A DNA stretch of 64,000 nucleotides from Lentibacillus jeotgali (GCF_000224785.1 NZ_AGAV01000015.1:124001-188000), one strand, 5' to 3'. Shown: positions 18,816 to 27,632, counted from the stretch's first letter. Notes: generated by a model not told the origin, from the letters alone. Program-made: numbers and translations.

Positions 18816-19571
18816 ATGGGGCTGTTTATTAACCATAACGAACATCCCAAAGTCTTTAAAAATGACAGCAAAATCCTTGAACCGAATCAGGGATACTTTC
18901 ACAAAGATAATTTCGCTGACATGCTCAATGAGCAGAAAGAAATTAATCAATCCCTAACGAATGCGTTTCACGAAATCAAAACACTGCATTATCGCCAGCA
19001 GCATGCCAACGCAAGTAAGTGGAAAAACATCGGTGATCAGCTGCAGGCGCTGAATGATCGCGAACACGAGCATCAGACGTTCGAGCACCAGGCGATGGAA
19101 TGGCTGGCAACGCTGGATAAGAACAATCAAAAGCTGCAGCACATTCTCGAGAATGAAGATACGATGAGAAAGGAAGTTGCCGGACAGGTTGAAACGCTGA
19201 ATGAATTCAGCCGAGACATCGTAGAGCGGCTGGCAGCATATGAAGTGGTCAATCAGGAGACGGCGCAGCAAATGAATGAGCTCGCCGCCATGAATAGAGA
19301 AATGGCCGATCGGGTCGCCGGACAGGATAAGGCACAGGAGGAAATGGTCGACCGGCTGGAAAGTCAGGAAGCCCTGATGGAAAAAGTCCAGCGACAAATC
19401 AGTGAATTTCGGTCCATCCTGTTTGAGCGGAGCAGCTATCTCGCTGAAAAGATTGAGGACAGCTATAACCTCACATCCTCCTACTTTTATAAGCTGGTAA
19501 GCGGATCCGACCAACCACTGACACTTTACATGGATCAGCGGAAAACCGGGAGCGAGCAGCAGCGTGATTGA
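18816..19571 (+). CDS. Coiled-coil protein of unknown function
   Basis: 251 residues, no signal peptide. Residues 40-210 are almost entirely helical coiled coil rich in Gln, Glu, Asn and Ala, with heptad-like QMNELAAMNREMADRV segments. The first 35 residues (LFINHNEHPKVFKNDSKIL) and the last 40 (YKLVSGSDQPLTLYMDQRK) look structured. The ATG follows AAGGGAAGTGATG. Its place after spoVR and a CATAGGCTA box upstream hint at sporulation. I do not recognise a named family. Confidence 0.8.
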   Translation: MGLFINHNEHPKVFKNDSKILEPNQGYFHKDNFADMLNEQKEINQSLTNAFHEIKTLHYRQQHANASKWKNIGDQLQALNDREHEHQTFEHQAMEWLATLDKNNQKLQHILENEDTMRKEVAGQVETLNEFSRDIVERLAAYEVVNQETAQQMNELAAMNREMADRVAGQDKAQEEMVDRLESQEALMEKVQRQISEFRSILFERSSYLAEKIEDSYNLTSSYFYKLVSGSDQPLTLYMDQRKTGSEQQRD

Positions 19572-19651
19572 GATGAATGGCGATACTTAAAGGGGTATCG
19601 TCATTCTTCTGTTATACTGGGAAAAATGAAACGAAAAAAGGATGAAAGTAA

Positions 19652-20131
19652 ATGAACATCTCCATAATTGCCGTTGGAAAACTAAAGGAAAAATACTTGA
19701 AGCAGGGCATCGACGAGTACTTAAAGCGGCTCGGGCCTTATGCGAAAGTCCAAATTAAAGAAGTCGCTGATGAGAAGGCTCCGGAAAACATGAGTGACGC
19801 CGACATGCAGGAAGTGAAGCGGAAAGAAGGTGAGCGAATACTGTCCCACATCAGCCAGGACACCTATGTCATTACCCTGGATATCAATGGGAAAATGCTG
19901 ACCTCAGAAAAATTCGCGGCCGAACTGGATAAACTCGCGACGTATGGCAAAAGTAAAATCGCCTTTGTCATCGGTGGCTCGGTCGGTATAAGCGAGGAGG
20001 TTCAGAAACGGAGCGATCTGGCACTGTCATTTTCCAAGCTGACATTCCCGCACCAGATGATGCGGATGATTTTGCTTGAACAGGTTTACCGAGCTTTTCG
20101 GATTATGAGGGGTGAACCGTATCATAAATAA
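19652..20131 (+). CDS. rlmH: 23S rRNA (pseudouridine1915-N3)-methyltransferase RlmH
   Basis: 159-residue SPOUT-class enzyme that methylates pseudouridine 1915 in helix 69 of assembled ribosomes using S-adenosylmethionine. The knotted cofactor-binding region [13 protein letters not shown] and the C-terminal [20 protein letters not shown] motif are intact. The length is typical. The start follows AAAAAAGGATGAAAGTAA. In B. subtilis this gene (yydA) lies near the replication origin, which may also be true here. Confidence 0.97.
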   Translation: MNISIIAVGKLKEKYLKQGIDEYLKRLGPYAKVQIKEVADEKAPENMSDADMQEVKRKEGERILSHISQDTYVITLDINGKMLTSEKFAAELDKLATYGKSKIAFVIGGSVGISEEVQKRSDLALSFSKLTFPHQMMRMILLEQVYRAFRIMRGEPYHK

Positions 20132-20323
20132 CCAGAAGATTTCCGTATTTCCAATTTCGTCCGCAAATTTAACGCTTTTATCTCCACTTTCTGCTTCCTA
20201 TTCCATAATAAAAGCCGGGTTAGCCCTCTGAGGATGCGGGCAAACAGTAATTAAACATTTTATTCTAAAGCTAATAATGATACACTGTAATGTGGATATA
20301 TTAGTCAGAAAAGATGGGCGACT

Positions 20324-20486
20324 GGATGCGTCCCTTTTTGACAGTTAAGAAAGTATTGATTCTTTCTTACTGCATAAGTGCAACTAAGGCTTTCGCCATT
20401 AATGTTTGGCGATAAGGCAAGTTTTCTAATGTGTGACGCCGGATTAAGAGCGCATCCTTTCTGCAAAACTCAACGGGTAAAGGATG
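20324..20486 (+). promoter_or_regulatory. Candidate ribosome-binding-site switch in the mqo leader
   Basis: GGATGCG (20324-20330) pairs perfectly with CGCATCC (20451-20457), enclosing a branched region with an AAGAAAG/CTTTCTT hairpin (20347-20367) and a CGCCA/TGGCG hairpin (20394-20410). The strand CATCCTTT (20453-20460) pairs perfectly with AAAGGATG (20479-20486), which contains the mqo ribosome binding site. The two pairings share 20453-20457 and exclude each other, the layout of a translational riboswitch or thermosensor. The leader spans 20132-20492 and has no long open frame. No known riboswitch consensus is recognised. Confidence 0.5.
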
Positions 20487-20492
20487 AAAAAA

Positions 20493-21998
20493 ATGAGTAA
20501 TAGACAAATGTCATCAGATGTTATCCTGATCGGCGCGGGTATTATGAGTGCGACATTGGGATCACTTTTAAAAGAACTGGCACCAGAATGGAACATCACC
20601 GTTTTTGAGAAGCTCCAAAGCGCCGGTGCGGAAAGCTCGAACGTATGGAATAATGCCGGAACGGGCCATTCTGCATTGTGCGAGCTTAATTACACGCCCG
20701 AAAAACCGGACGGATCGATTGATATCAGTAAAGCCCTAAAGATAAATGAAAAATTTCAAGAATCAAGACAATTCTGGTCCCACCTGATTAATAGCGGCCA
20801 TATTGATAACCCAGGGGAGTTCATCAGACCGTTGCCGCATATGAGCTTCGTTCATGGGGAAGATAATGTGGAATTTCTGAAGAAACGGTATGAAGCGCTT
20901 ACTGAGAGTCCGCTGTTTGAAGGAATGGCGTTTTCCGACGACCCGGAAAAATTAGAAGAGTGGATTCCGCTGGTTATGAAAGACCGGAACGTCGATGAAC
21001 CGATTGGGGCAACGAAAATCGACACGGGGACCGATATCAATTTCGGTGTACTCACCAGTAAATTACTGGACCACTTGGAAGAACAGAACGTAAATATTCA
21101 ATACAATCATACAGTGGAAGACATCGAGCGCACTGATGACGGCTCATGGGAAGTGAAAGTGCGCAACTATGAGGATGATACCCTCGAATGCCATACGGCG
21201 AAATTCGTCTTTATCGGCGGTGGTGGCGGCGCATTGCCATTGCTTCAGAAAACGAATATTCCGGAAAGCAAACATGTCGGCGGCTTCCCTGTAAGCGGCC
21301 TGTTTATGGTGTGCAATAATCCGGATGTAGTGGCGCAGCATGATGCCAAAGTATATGGCAAGGCTGAGGTCGGTGCACCGCCGATGTCCCTGCCGCATTT
21401 GGATACCCGCTACATTAACGGCGAAAGAACATTGCTATTTGGCCCGTATGCTGGCTTTTCGCCGAAATTCCTGAAAACCGGATCAAACATGGATCTACTG
21501 GGCTCAGTCAAGCCGAATAATGCCTTCACCATGCTGGCGGCCGGTGCGAAAAACATGCAGCTTACCAGGTTCCTGGTCCGCCAGCTGATGTTATCGAAAG
21601 AACAGCGCATGGAAGAAGTACGTAAGTTCATCCCGGATGCCAAGAGCGAGGACTGGGATCTTGTGACGGCAGGTCAGCGTGTACAGGTGATTAAAGATAC
21701 CGAAGAAGGCGGCAAAGGTACGCTTCAATTCGGTACGGAAGTCGTCAATTCAGAAGATGGTACGATTGCTGCACTGCTCGGTGCATCACCAGGTGCGTCA
21801 ACCGCCGCTTCAATCATGCTCGAAGTGATCGAAAAATGCTTCCCGGATCGTTTAGACGAGTGGGAGCCAAAAATCAAAGAGATTATCCCGTCTTATGGCG
21901 TGTCATTAAGGGAACATCCAGATCTCATCCGTGACGTTCATGCGTCCACCGCAAAAGCGCTGGAATTGACAGATGAAAGTGAAGCAAAACCTGTGTAA
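20493..21998 (+). CDS. mqo: Malate:quinone oxidoreductase
   Basis: 501-residue FAD enzyme oxidising malate to oxaloacetate and passing electrons to the quinone pool at the membrane surface. The dinucleotide motif [14 protein letters not shown] opens the protein; [21 protein letters not shown] and [15 protein letters not shown] are family blocks. The ATG at 20493 (MSNRQM) matches homologue N-termini and sits 9 bp after AAAGG; the ATG at 20484 lies inside the binding site. The binding site can be sequestered by the leader (20453-20486). A terminator follows. Confidence 0.95.
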   Translation: MSNRQMSSDVILIGAGIMSATLGSLLKELAPEWNITVFEKLQSAGAESSNVWNNAGTGHSALCELNYTPEKPDGSIDISKALKINEKFQESRQFWSHLINSGHIDNPGEFIRPLPHMSFVHGEDNVEFLKKRYEALTESPLFEGMAFSDDPEKLEEWIPLVMKDRNVDEPIGATKIDTGTDINFGVLTSKLLDHLEEQNVNIQYNHTVEDIERTDDGSWEVKVRNYEDDTLECHTAKFVFIGGGGGALPLLQKTNIPESKHVGGFPVSGLFMVCNNPDVVAQHDAKVYGKAEVGAPPMSLPHLDTRYINGERTLLFGPYAGFSPKFLKTGSNMDLLGSVKPNNAFTMLAAGAKNMQLTRFLVRQLMLSKEQRMEEVRKFIPDAKSEDWDLVTAGQRVQVIKDTEEGGKGTLQFGTEVVNSEDGTIAALLGASPGASTAASIMLEVIEKCFPDRLDEWEPKIKEIIPSYGVSLREHPDLIRDVHASTAKALELTDESEAKPV

Positions 21999-22010
21999 AT
22001 AGAGGATAAA

Positions 22011-22048
22011 GGAAGCATGTGACAAAGCAAGCGCATGCTTCCTTTTTG
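22011..22048 (+). terminator. mqo terminator
   Basis: Nine-bp stem GGAAGCATG/CATGCTTCC (22011-22019 with 22034-22042) followed by TTTTTG. Confidence 0.85.
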
Positions 22049-22295
22049 TTTCGGTAAAATTATTGTTCCTGCCATAAATAGATCAGGTCACGATTTTGCC
22101 CCCTAGCGAAAAGATCGATGCCTGGTTCAACCTCTTTATGTGTGATGTGTGATGTCACCCTTGCGTGACGACCCACTCTTGTTGTAGTACGGCGGATGGT
22201 AAGCGCCGGATTTATTGATGGCATTCAACATTTGGTACTTATAAAACACCTCCAATCATATTCTTATAAAGGAAAACGATAAGAAGGAGGTCAAG

Positions 22296-23714
22296 TTGTT
22301 GAATAGAGTTAAAGTTAGCTTACGGCCATTAGTAAGCAATTTAAATTTACCCACTGTTATGAAATCAACTGTACTTCCAGGTGACGCAATGGAAAGGTTA
22401 TTTATCGCAACCCAGGTCGGAGAAATCTTTTGCATAGGGAACTCAGGAATTAAATCTTTTTTGGATATTCGAAGGCGGATCCTGGAACTGGGTACTTCTG
22501 GTGGTGGCTATGATGAGCGAGGTTTGCTGGGGCTGGCGTTTCATCCGGGATTTTATTATAATGGTTTATTTTATCTTCATTATTCAGTAGCTGGAACACA
22601 AGGCCCGGGCGCCCTTACTCAATCGTTTACTCCCGACCCGTGCGATTCTCAAACATTGAACCTAAGGTGGACAAATCGAGATACACAATATGATCATATT
22701 GATACGGTTGAAGAATGGGTTTTACAATCGAATGGTCAACCTCAAATGCGACGGACATTACTTAACTTAAGAAGACCGTTTTCGAACCATAATGGTGTTG
22801 ATAGTTTAAACTTTTCACCTGAAACAGGAAAACTTGTTTTAACAATCGGAGATGGTGGGTCAGGCTATGATCCATTTAATTTAAGCCAGGACGATATGGA
22901 AATAGCAGGTAAAATAATTGAAATAGATGTAACTAAGAACACATCTGTTACGCATCCTCCCATCGTTACGCGTTTTCATGAACTGCCCACCCCTATTCAA
23001 GAGACACTTACGGTAATTGCCAAGGGGGTTCGCAATGTACCGGGGATTTCATTTCAAAGGTATTATAATCAGTATATAAAATATGTGGGTAATGTCGGAC
23101 AGGAATTGGCAGAATCGATTTTTTCATTCATACCTTATCAACCAATACCGGTTCCTCAGCTTGTCCAAGCCTCTTTAAGAAATGCTGAACCTGAACGGGA
23201 AAGATTGATTAACCTTGGCTGGCGCGGATGGGAAGGAGCTTTGCCTACTTCAATTTTAAGGGACTGTACTGATCATCCGGATATGGATGAGAAAATAATT
23301 GCATATTACGATGAAACCATTAAAATTTCAGTGCATCGGGTTCATCCGTTAACCAGTTACTACCATCAGGATCCTCGTCCCGATAAGTTTCAGGGAACCG
23401 CACTTACGGGAGTTCACCCATATATGGGCAGAGACATCCCCACTTTAGCGGGAAGCGTTGTGTTTACTGATATTTTTCGAGCGAATGACTCCCAAACGCC
23501 TGCCAGAGGGGTTTTAGCTTATACCAGCGAAAGGCTGAATTGTAAACTGAATGATTTTAGTGTTATCGAAACCGATTATGATTTTGGGTCCGGGTCGGCC
23601 TATTTTGTTAGTTTGGGAGCGAACCCGGATCAAACCAGGTTATATTTAGGCGTTTATGGCTCTATGAACGTGACTGATTTTAACCAGGGCACTGTTTTTG
23701 AAATAGTGCCATGA
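22296..23714 (+). CDS. PQQ-type sugar dehydrogenase-like beta-propeller protein
   Basis: 472 residues resembling the glucose/sorbosone dehydrogenase propeller family. Visible blades include LLGLAFHPGFYYNGLFYLHYS, HNGVDSLNFSPETGKLVLTIGDGG, AKGVRNVPGISF and AGSVVFTDIFR. Family members oxidise sugars with PQQ, usually outside the cytoplasm, but no signal peptide is seen here. The start is TTG at 22296 or 22299 after AGAAGGAGG; there is no suitable ATG. Wording is more AT-rich than in neighbours, which could mean transfer. Whether it binds PQQ is unknown. Confidence 0.7.
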   Translation: MLNRVKVSLRPLVSNLNLPTVMKSTVLPGDAMERLFIATQVGEIFCIGNSGIKSFLDIRRRILELGTSGGGYDERGLLGLAFHPGFYYNGLFYLHYSVAGTQGPGALTQSFTPDPCDSQTLNLRWTNRDTQYDHIDTVEEWVLQSNGQPQMRRTLLNLRRPFSNHNGVDSLNFSPETGKLVLTIGDGGSGYDPFNLSQDDMEIAGKIIEIDVTKNTSVTHPPIVTRFHELPTPIQETLTVIAKGVRNVPGISFQRYYNQYIKYVGNVGQELAESIFSFIPYQPIPVPQLVQASLRNAEPERERLINLGWRGWEGALPTSILRDCTDHPDMDEKIIAYYDETIKISVHRVHPLTSYYHQDPRPDKFQGTALTGVHPYMGRDIPTLAGSVVFTDIFRANDSQTPARGVLAYTSERLNCKLNDFSVIETDYDFGSGSAYFVSLGANPDQTRLYLGVYGSMNVTDFNQGTVFEIVP

Positions 23715-23722
23715 ATCAATCA

Positions 23723-24283
23723 CTAAATCATAATCCTTTTTAATCGTTTAAAAAGGATTAAAGCAAATTCGACCCATAACCAGCTATAAAGGAAAGTAAA
23801 TATAAAAATACCTCCAACTGCCGGAAATGAAAAGGAGTCTGAGGCGACTGGACCTAAAATAGAAAAGCCAAAAATAAACAACAGGCTCATAATGCCCGAC
23901 ATTAAAAGAAATGCACCAGTAGCAATAATACTTATTCTCTTCTTGAAAAAGGAAAAAGATGCGCCAATGCCAAGTCCTAACAATCCCGTTGTAAAAGGAA
24001 ATATAATGAGTTCAGTCGGCTGTAAGATGAATAGCAACATAATCGTCAGGAAATAGGATACTATGCCATATGGAATAGAAAACATGGTACATAACAGAAT
24101 AGCTGCAGTGGCAAGCGGGCTTAAAAAATATCCTATCCCCGGCAAATAGCCGCCGGCAGCCTGAAAAACAGCAGCAAGACAAGCAAAAATTGATACTAAA
24201 ATGAGCTTCATCGTTCTGTTATAGTTAATGAATTTGTGTTGAAATACACGAACCTCATCAGAAACAGGTCTAAAAAAATACAC
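23723..24283 (-). CDS. Small multi-pass membrane protein
   Basis: About 186 residues with five or six hydrophobic segments (LVSIFACLAAVFQAAGGYLPG; FPFTTGLLGLGIGASF; AVGGIFIFTFLYSWLWVEFALILF). The layout recalls substrate-binding subunits of ECF vitamin transporters, but no diagnostic motif is seen. The start is uncertain: GTG at 24283 follows GGGGGTGGAAGG; ATG codons at 24331 and 24319 lack binding sites, and an ATG at about 24211 (MKLILV) is also possible. It is convergent with the propeller gene, 8 bp between stops. Confidence 0.55.
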   Translation of the reverse strand: MYFFRPVSDEVRVFQHKFINYNRTMKLILVSIFACLAAVFQAAGGYLPGIGYFLSPLATAAILLCTMFSIPYGIVSYFLTIMLLFILQPTELIIFPFTTGLLGLGIGASFSFFKKRISIIATGAFLLMSGIMSLLFIFGFSILGPVASDSFSFPAVGGIFIFTFLYSWLWVEFALILFKRLKRIMI

Positions 24284-24361
24284 CCTTCCACCCCCAATAA
24301 ATGATTGATGCGTTACCATTATATGTATCACTTTTGGAGGGTGAACTTATTAAAATATATC

Positions 24362-24407
24362 AAAAGCACCGCAAAGGACTGCCTCAGCCCCTTTTTGCGA
24401 TGCTTTT
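24362..24407. terminator. Terminator-like hairpin left of the gene remnant
   Basis: AAAAGCA...CGCAAA pairs with TTTGCG...TGCTTTT across 24362-24407, with one mismatch. It could end leftward transcripts from the remnant beside the IS. Confidence 0.5.
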
Positions 24408-24519
24408 CGTTTATCATAGTCCTATTCTTATCTTTTACGAGCATACTGTTCTGAGTCAGTAATACTACCCAACTCAAAATCCTGTTCAGGGTTAGGCAGA
24501 TAATGTAAAAATCAGGAAT

Positions 24520-24702
24520 TTAGTAAGATTCATTAGTTTTATACGTAAGAATATGGAGTTCATTATACAACTTTTGAAATTGATCAATTGAAGTTATAGT
24601 TCTGATGGAAATATCAAGTACGAAGGAAAACTTCATTTTTACTTTCACTGGCATAAATCCAATATTTTCACTACCATAGGAAACAAAGGGTACCGTCAAG
24701 AA
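24520..24702 (-). pseudogene. 3' fragment of a gene cut by the IS256 element
   Basis: Reading leftwards from the IS end, an open frame of about 60 codons runs to a stop at 24522-24520. It has normal protein composition (LTVPFVSYGSENIGFMPV, then FSFVLDISIRTITSIDQFQK) and no start codon with a binding site, as expected for a carboxyl-terminal piece. The frame is not resumed on the other side of the IS, so the 5' part appears deleted. The protein family is not recognised. Confidence 0.5.
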
Positions 24703-24748
24703 GTTTGTGTAAATAAATAGGATACTCCTCAGAATAGGTGGTGTTGGT

Positions 24749-24792
24749 ATTTTCAGATATTATCCCGGGTACCCGGGATAATATCTGAAAAT
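24749..24792. repeat. Perfect 44-bp palindrome at the transposase 3' end
   Basis: Every base from 24749 to 24770 is complementary to its mirror in 24771-24792, around the centre CCCGGGTACCCGGG. The transposase tail reads into it and stops in it (IIPGTRDNI, stop). A hairpin of 20 or more pairs in RNA could end transposase transcription; in DNA it could extrude as a cruciform. Confidence 0.9.
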
Positions 24793-25983
24793 TCGATCGC
24801 TTGTGATCCGCTGTGCTTGCCGTATCTCGTTTCAAACATTTCCTGTAACGCTTGATAAGCACTTGCGAAACCTCTGAGCTTCCGCTCTGACCATCTTTGG
24901 TTATATTCGGTTGATTGAAGGTATACCACCTTTTCTGCTGCCTTTTCACTGGGAAGGCTGTTCATCGTTTTTTGTACGCTTCTTGATTTCCTTCATCGTC
25001 CGCTCAATGATATTCGTAGTATAAATCATGCGCTGGATTGATAAGGGATATTTCAAGAATGTCAGAAGCACATTTAAGTCCTCTTCCCATGATTTGACGA
25101 CTTTTGGATGCTTGCCTTGCCAGTTCTCTTGAAAAGTTTTAAATTGACTCATGGCTTCTTCACTCGTGCTGGCCTCATAAATAGCCTTTAAATCCTCGGC
25201 TACAGCTGTTTGATCCTTTTTACGAACGGCGTTGATGGCATTACGAACTTTATGTACCACACAGCGCTGGACGTCAGCCTTTGGATAAATTTCTTTCATC
25301 GCTGCTTCAAGTCCGGGCAGGCCATCAAAAACACCAAGCAACACTTCCTCAACACCCCGATTGTAAAGATCGCGGAGAATTTCTTTCCAGCCGAGTGAGC
25401 TTTCCTGGCCACCGACATAGAAACCGAGAATCTCGCGGTAACCGTCTTCAGACACACCGATGACCAAGTACACGACTTCATTGGCGACATCATCGCGGCG
25501 CAGCTTCAGGTAAGTCCCGTCAAGATAAAGGATTGAATAACGTTTCTTTAGTGGGCGCTGCTGCCATGTTTCGATATTTTCGAGTGTAACGTCTGTGATG
25601 TTACTAACCGTTGTTGCCGAATAAGCAGAGCCCAGCATGTGCTCAATCATTTGCCCGATTTCACGCGTGCTGACACCTTTCTGATACATTCTCGTTACCG
25701 TTTCGCCAACCCATTGATCACGGCGTTGGTAAGGTGAGAACAATTCCGTTTGAAATTCACCATGGCGGTCGCGGGGCACAGCAAGATCATCAATATGGCC
25801 GTGCTTGGTATCAAGCGTTCGTTTGTAGTAACCATTTTTTACTTGCTTCAATTCAGGATGTTCTTCGTTGAAAAACTGTTCCCTTTCCTCTACCAAAATC
25901 GTTTCGAGCTGGTCTTTGACAAAATCACGTACAAGACTATCCAGTTGATTCATAAAGCCATCATTCGTTATACTTTGAGTCAT
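24753..25983 (-). pseudogene. IS256-family transposase, frameshifted
   Basis: The ATG at 25983 after GAGGAGAAA opens a frame to 24946 (MTQSITNDG...TKNDEQPSQ). The second part, 24965-24753, continues the family sequence in another frame (MNSLPSEKAAEKVVYLQSTEYNQRW). Catalytic residues are visible: Asp in LYLDGTYLK, Asp in GVFDGLPG and Glu in TNIIERTMKEIKKR. The break is at a run of six A near 24970; losing one A restores the frame. All catalytic residues lie before the break, so the truncated protein lacks only the conserved C-terminal 60 or so residues. Probably inactive. Confidence 0.85.
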
Positions 25984-26119
25984 GGTAGGGTTTCTCCTCT
26001 CTCTATTTATAGCCAATTCCGAGGGTACCCTACCTCTTTTTTTGTCTCAAAGAATTTACACAAACTATTTTACGTCATCAAACAAAGCATGAAAATGTTA
26101 CTGCAAAGGGGAGATTCAC

Positions 26120-27142
26120 ATGGCACGCGTTAATAACCAAATCATTCTTGCTGAACGGCCGCAGGGGTTGCCGGATGACAATACGTTTGAATTTGTGAAA
26201 AAGGCTGTTGAGGACGTCAAGGAAGACCAGATTCTGATCAAGACGCTGTATGTTTCCGTCGATCCGTATATGCGGGGCAGAATGGAGAACGCGGAATCAT
26301 ACATTGAACCATTTAAACTTAATGAAGTGATTGAAGGTAGTTCGATTGGCGAGGTAATCGAATCCAAATCGGATCAATTCAAAACAGGTGATGTTGTAAC
26401 AGGCATGTTCGGCTGGCAGGAGTATTATGTCGCCGGTGAAAATGAGGTGCGGCAAATCGACCCGTCCATTGCACCCATCACTACTAATCTGCACATATTG
26501 GGTATGACCGGTTTAACTTCCTATTTCGGCCTCTTGGATATTGGCAAGCCAAAAGAAGGCGAAACTGTCGTTATTTCAGGTGCAGCCGGTTCGGTCGGCT
26601 CCACCGTTGGGCAAATCGCTAAAATCAAAGGCGCACGTGTCGTTGGCATCGCTGGATCAGATGAAAAAATCAGCTTTTTGAAAGACGAACTGAACTTCGA
26701 TGGAGGCATCAATTACCGTGCAACGGACAATATAAAAGACGATTTGCAGCGCATCTGCCCTGATGGCGTTGATGTGTACTTCGATAATGTCGGCGGGGAA
26801 ATATCAGATGCTGTCATGACACAATTGAATCGCTATGCACGCATCCCGGTCTGTGGCGCGATTTCCTCCTACAACAAGGAAGAACAAGACTTGGGACCAC
26901 GTGTACAGCAGACGCTGATTAAGAAAAGCGCCCTCATGCAAGGCTTCACTGTCGGGAATTATTCCGATCGCTTCAAGGAAGGCGCCAAGCAGCTTGGTCA
27001 ATGGCTGCAGGAAGGAAAACTCACTTATCGTGAAACAATTCGAGAAGGTTTTGAAAACATTCCGGGTGCTTTCTTGGATCTGTTTAGAGGGAAGAATATT
27101 GGGAAGTTGTTGGTGAAGGTTGGAGAGCGGGAGTATGTATAA
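26120..27142 (+). CDS. yfmJ: NADP-dependent oxidoreductase, YfmJ-like MDR family
   Basis: 340-residue zinc-free medium-chain reductase related to B. subtilis YfmJ, CurA and leukotriene B4 dehydrogenases; such enzymes reduce carbon-carbon double bonds of enones with NADPH. Signatures are SVDPYMRGRM near residue 50, the Rossmann loop ISGAAGSVGSTVGQIAK near 155 and VDVYFDNVGG near 220. The start follows AAAGGGGAG. The IS256 right end lies only 54 bp upstream, so the native promoter may be lost or replaced. Confidence 0.9.
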   Translation: MARVNNQIILAERPQGLPDDNTFEFVKKAVEDVKEDQILIKTLYVSVDPYMRGRMENAESYIEPFKLNEVIEGSSIGEVIESKSDQFKTGDVVTGMFGWQEYYVAGENEVRQIDPSIAPITTNLHILGMTGLTSYFGLLDIGKPKEGETVVISGAAGSVGSTVGQIAKIKGARVVGIAGSDEKISFLKDELNFDGGINYRATDNIKDDLQRICPDGVDVYFDNVGGEISDAVMTQLNRYARIPVCGAISSYNKEEQDLGPRVQQTLIKKSALMQGFTVGNYSDRFKEGAKQLGQWLQEGKLTYRETIREGFENIPGAFLDLFRGKNIGKLLVKVGEREYV

Positions 27143-27218
27143 AACACACCATTAAAAAATAAGTCCTGTTCTTCCAATTTGGTAATTTCTATGCACAACA
27201 TTACAGTGCTTTATACAA

Positions 27219-27265
27219 GAGGAGCCCCAGCGTTCTTACTTAACAATGGGGCTCCTCGTATTTTT
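27219..27265 (+). terminator. Terminator after the oxidoreductase gene
   Basis: Eleven-bp stem GAGGAGCCCCA/TGGGGCTCCTC (27219-27229 with 27247-27257) followed by GTATTTTT. Confidence 0.85.
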
Positions 27266-27293
27266 ATCAAAACGGAAATTCCCTTGCTTTCTT

Positions 27294-27416
27294 CTACACC
27301 GAAATCCATTTGCCCTCCGTAAACGCCTCAATAATATACGGGATGACGAAACGGCCGATGCTACTTTGACGCATGCCGCCGAATAGGCGGTCGGCTTGTC
27401 CTGGACCGGCTAATCG
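27294..27416 (-). pseudogene. Aldehyde dehydrogenase C-terminal relic
   Basis: A leftward frame of 40 codons ends in FGGMRQSSIGRF...IEAFTEGKWISV, the hallmark last 30 residues of ALDH-superfamily enzymes (compare PYGGVKQSGVGRE in the intact gene at 8300-9742). The frame has a stop just upstream and no start site. It is a relic of a second, different ALDH, and it is further gene decay near the IS256 copy. Confidence 0.7.
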
Positions 27417-27510
27417 TTATAGATACTATTTAACGAGTCGTTTCTCAGTCTGTTTTACCTAGTTTTGGGCGTTTGAAACATTGCGATAAAGTACATGTCG
27501 GCTGGATAGA

Positions 27511-27632
27511 CCTCTTCATCCTATAATCGAATTGAAACGTAAAAAAGGGGCATGGTTTCAAGAAAAAAATAATATTTTTCCTGATCATGCCCCGTTTTCT
27601 GGACTTACTTCGATTATAGGGTATAAAGAGAT
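27511..27632. repeat. Imperfect 120-bp inverted repeat
   Basis: The left arm (CTCTTCATCCTATAATCGAA, GGGGCATG) and the right arm read on the other strand (CTCTTTATACCCTATAATCGAA, GGGGCATG) mirror each other around AT-rich sequence near 27570. Perfect cores are CTATAATCGA (27521-27530 with 27611-27619 side) and GGGGCATG/CATGCCCC. The shape suits a MITE or transposon remnant; the inner GC stem with TTTT may terminate transcription. The rest of 27266-27878 holds only the ALDH relic and the promoter region of the next gene. Confidence 0.6.

Larger units (their letters stand above)
24703..26065 (-). mobile_element. IS256-family insertion sequence
   Basis: About 1.36 kb bounded by inverted ends GTTTGTGTAAAT (24703-24714) and ATTTACACAAAC (26054-26065). 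It encodes one IS256-type transposase split by a frameshift. The eight bases outside the two ends (GTCAAGAA and TATTTTAC) do not match, so the expected 8-bp target duplication is absent. A truncated gene adjoins the left end. The right end lies 54 bp before the oxidoreductase gene at 26120 and has probably displaced its upstream region. Confidence 0.88.

Noticed and set aside
18954-19514. 186-codon frame on the minus strand
   Set aside because: It is the antisense shadow of the coiled-coil gene at 18816-19571, with no binding site.
20324-20486. Known riboswitch class in the mqo leader
   Set aside because: I looked for the conserved cores of the common classes and T-box sequences and saw none. 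An IS-derived structured remnant cannot be excluded.
24953-24990. Programmed -1 frameshift at A-AAA-AAC in the IS256 transposase
   Set aside because: The heptamer is in the right phase for -1 slipping, but the -1 frame meets a stop at once. The downstream frame needs +1, so a plain indel is more likely.
24695-26073. 8-bp target duplication around the IS256 copy
   Set aside because: GTCAAGAA on the left and TATTTTAC on the right do not match, nor do windows shifted by one or two bases.
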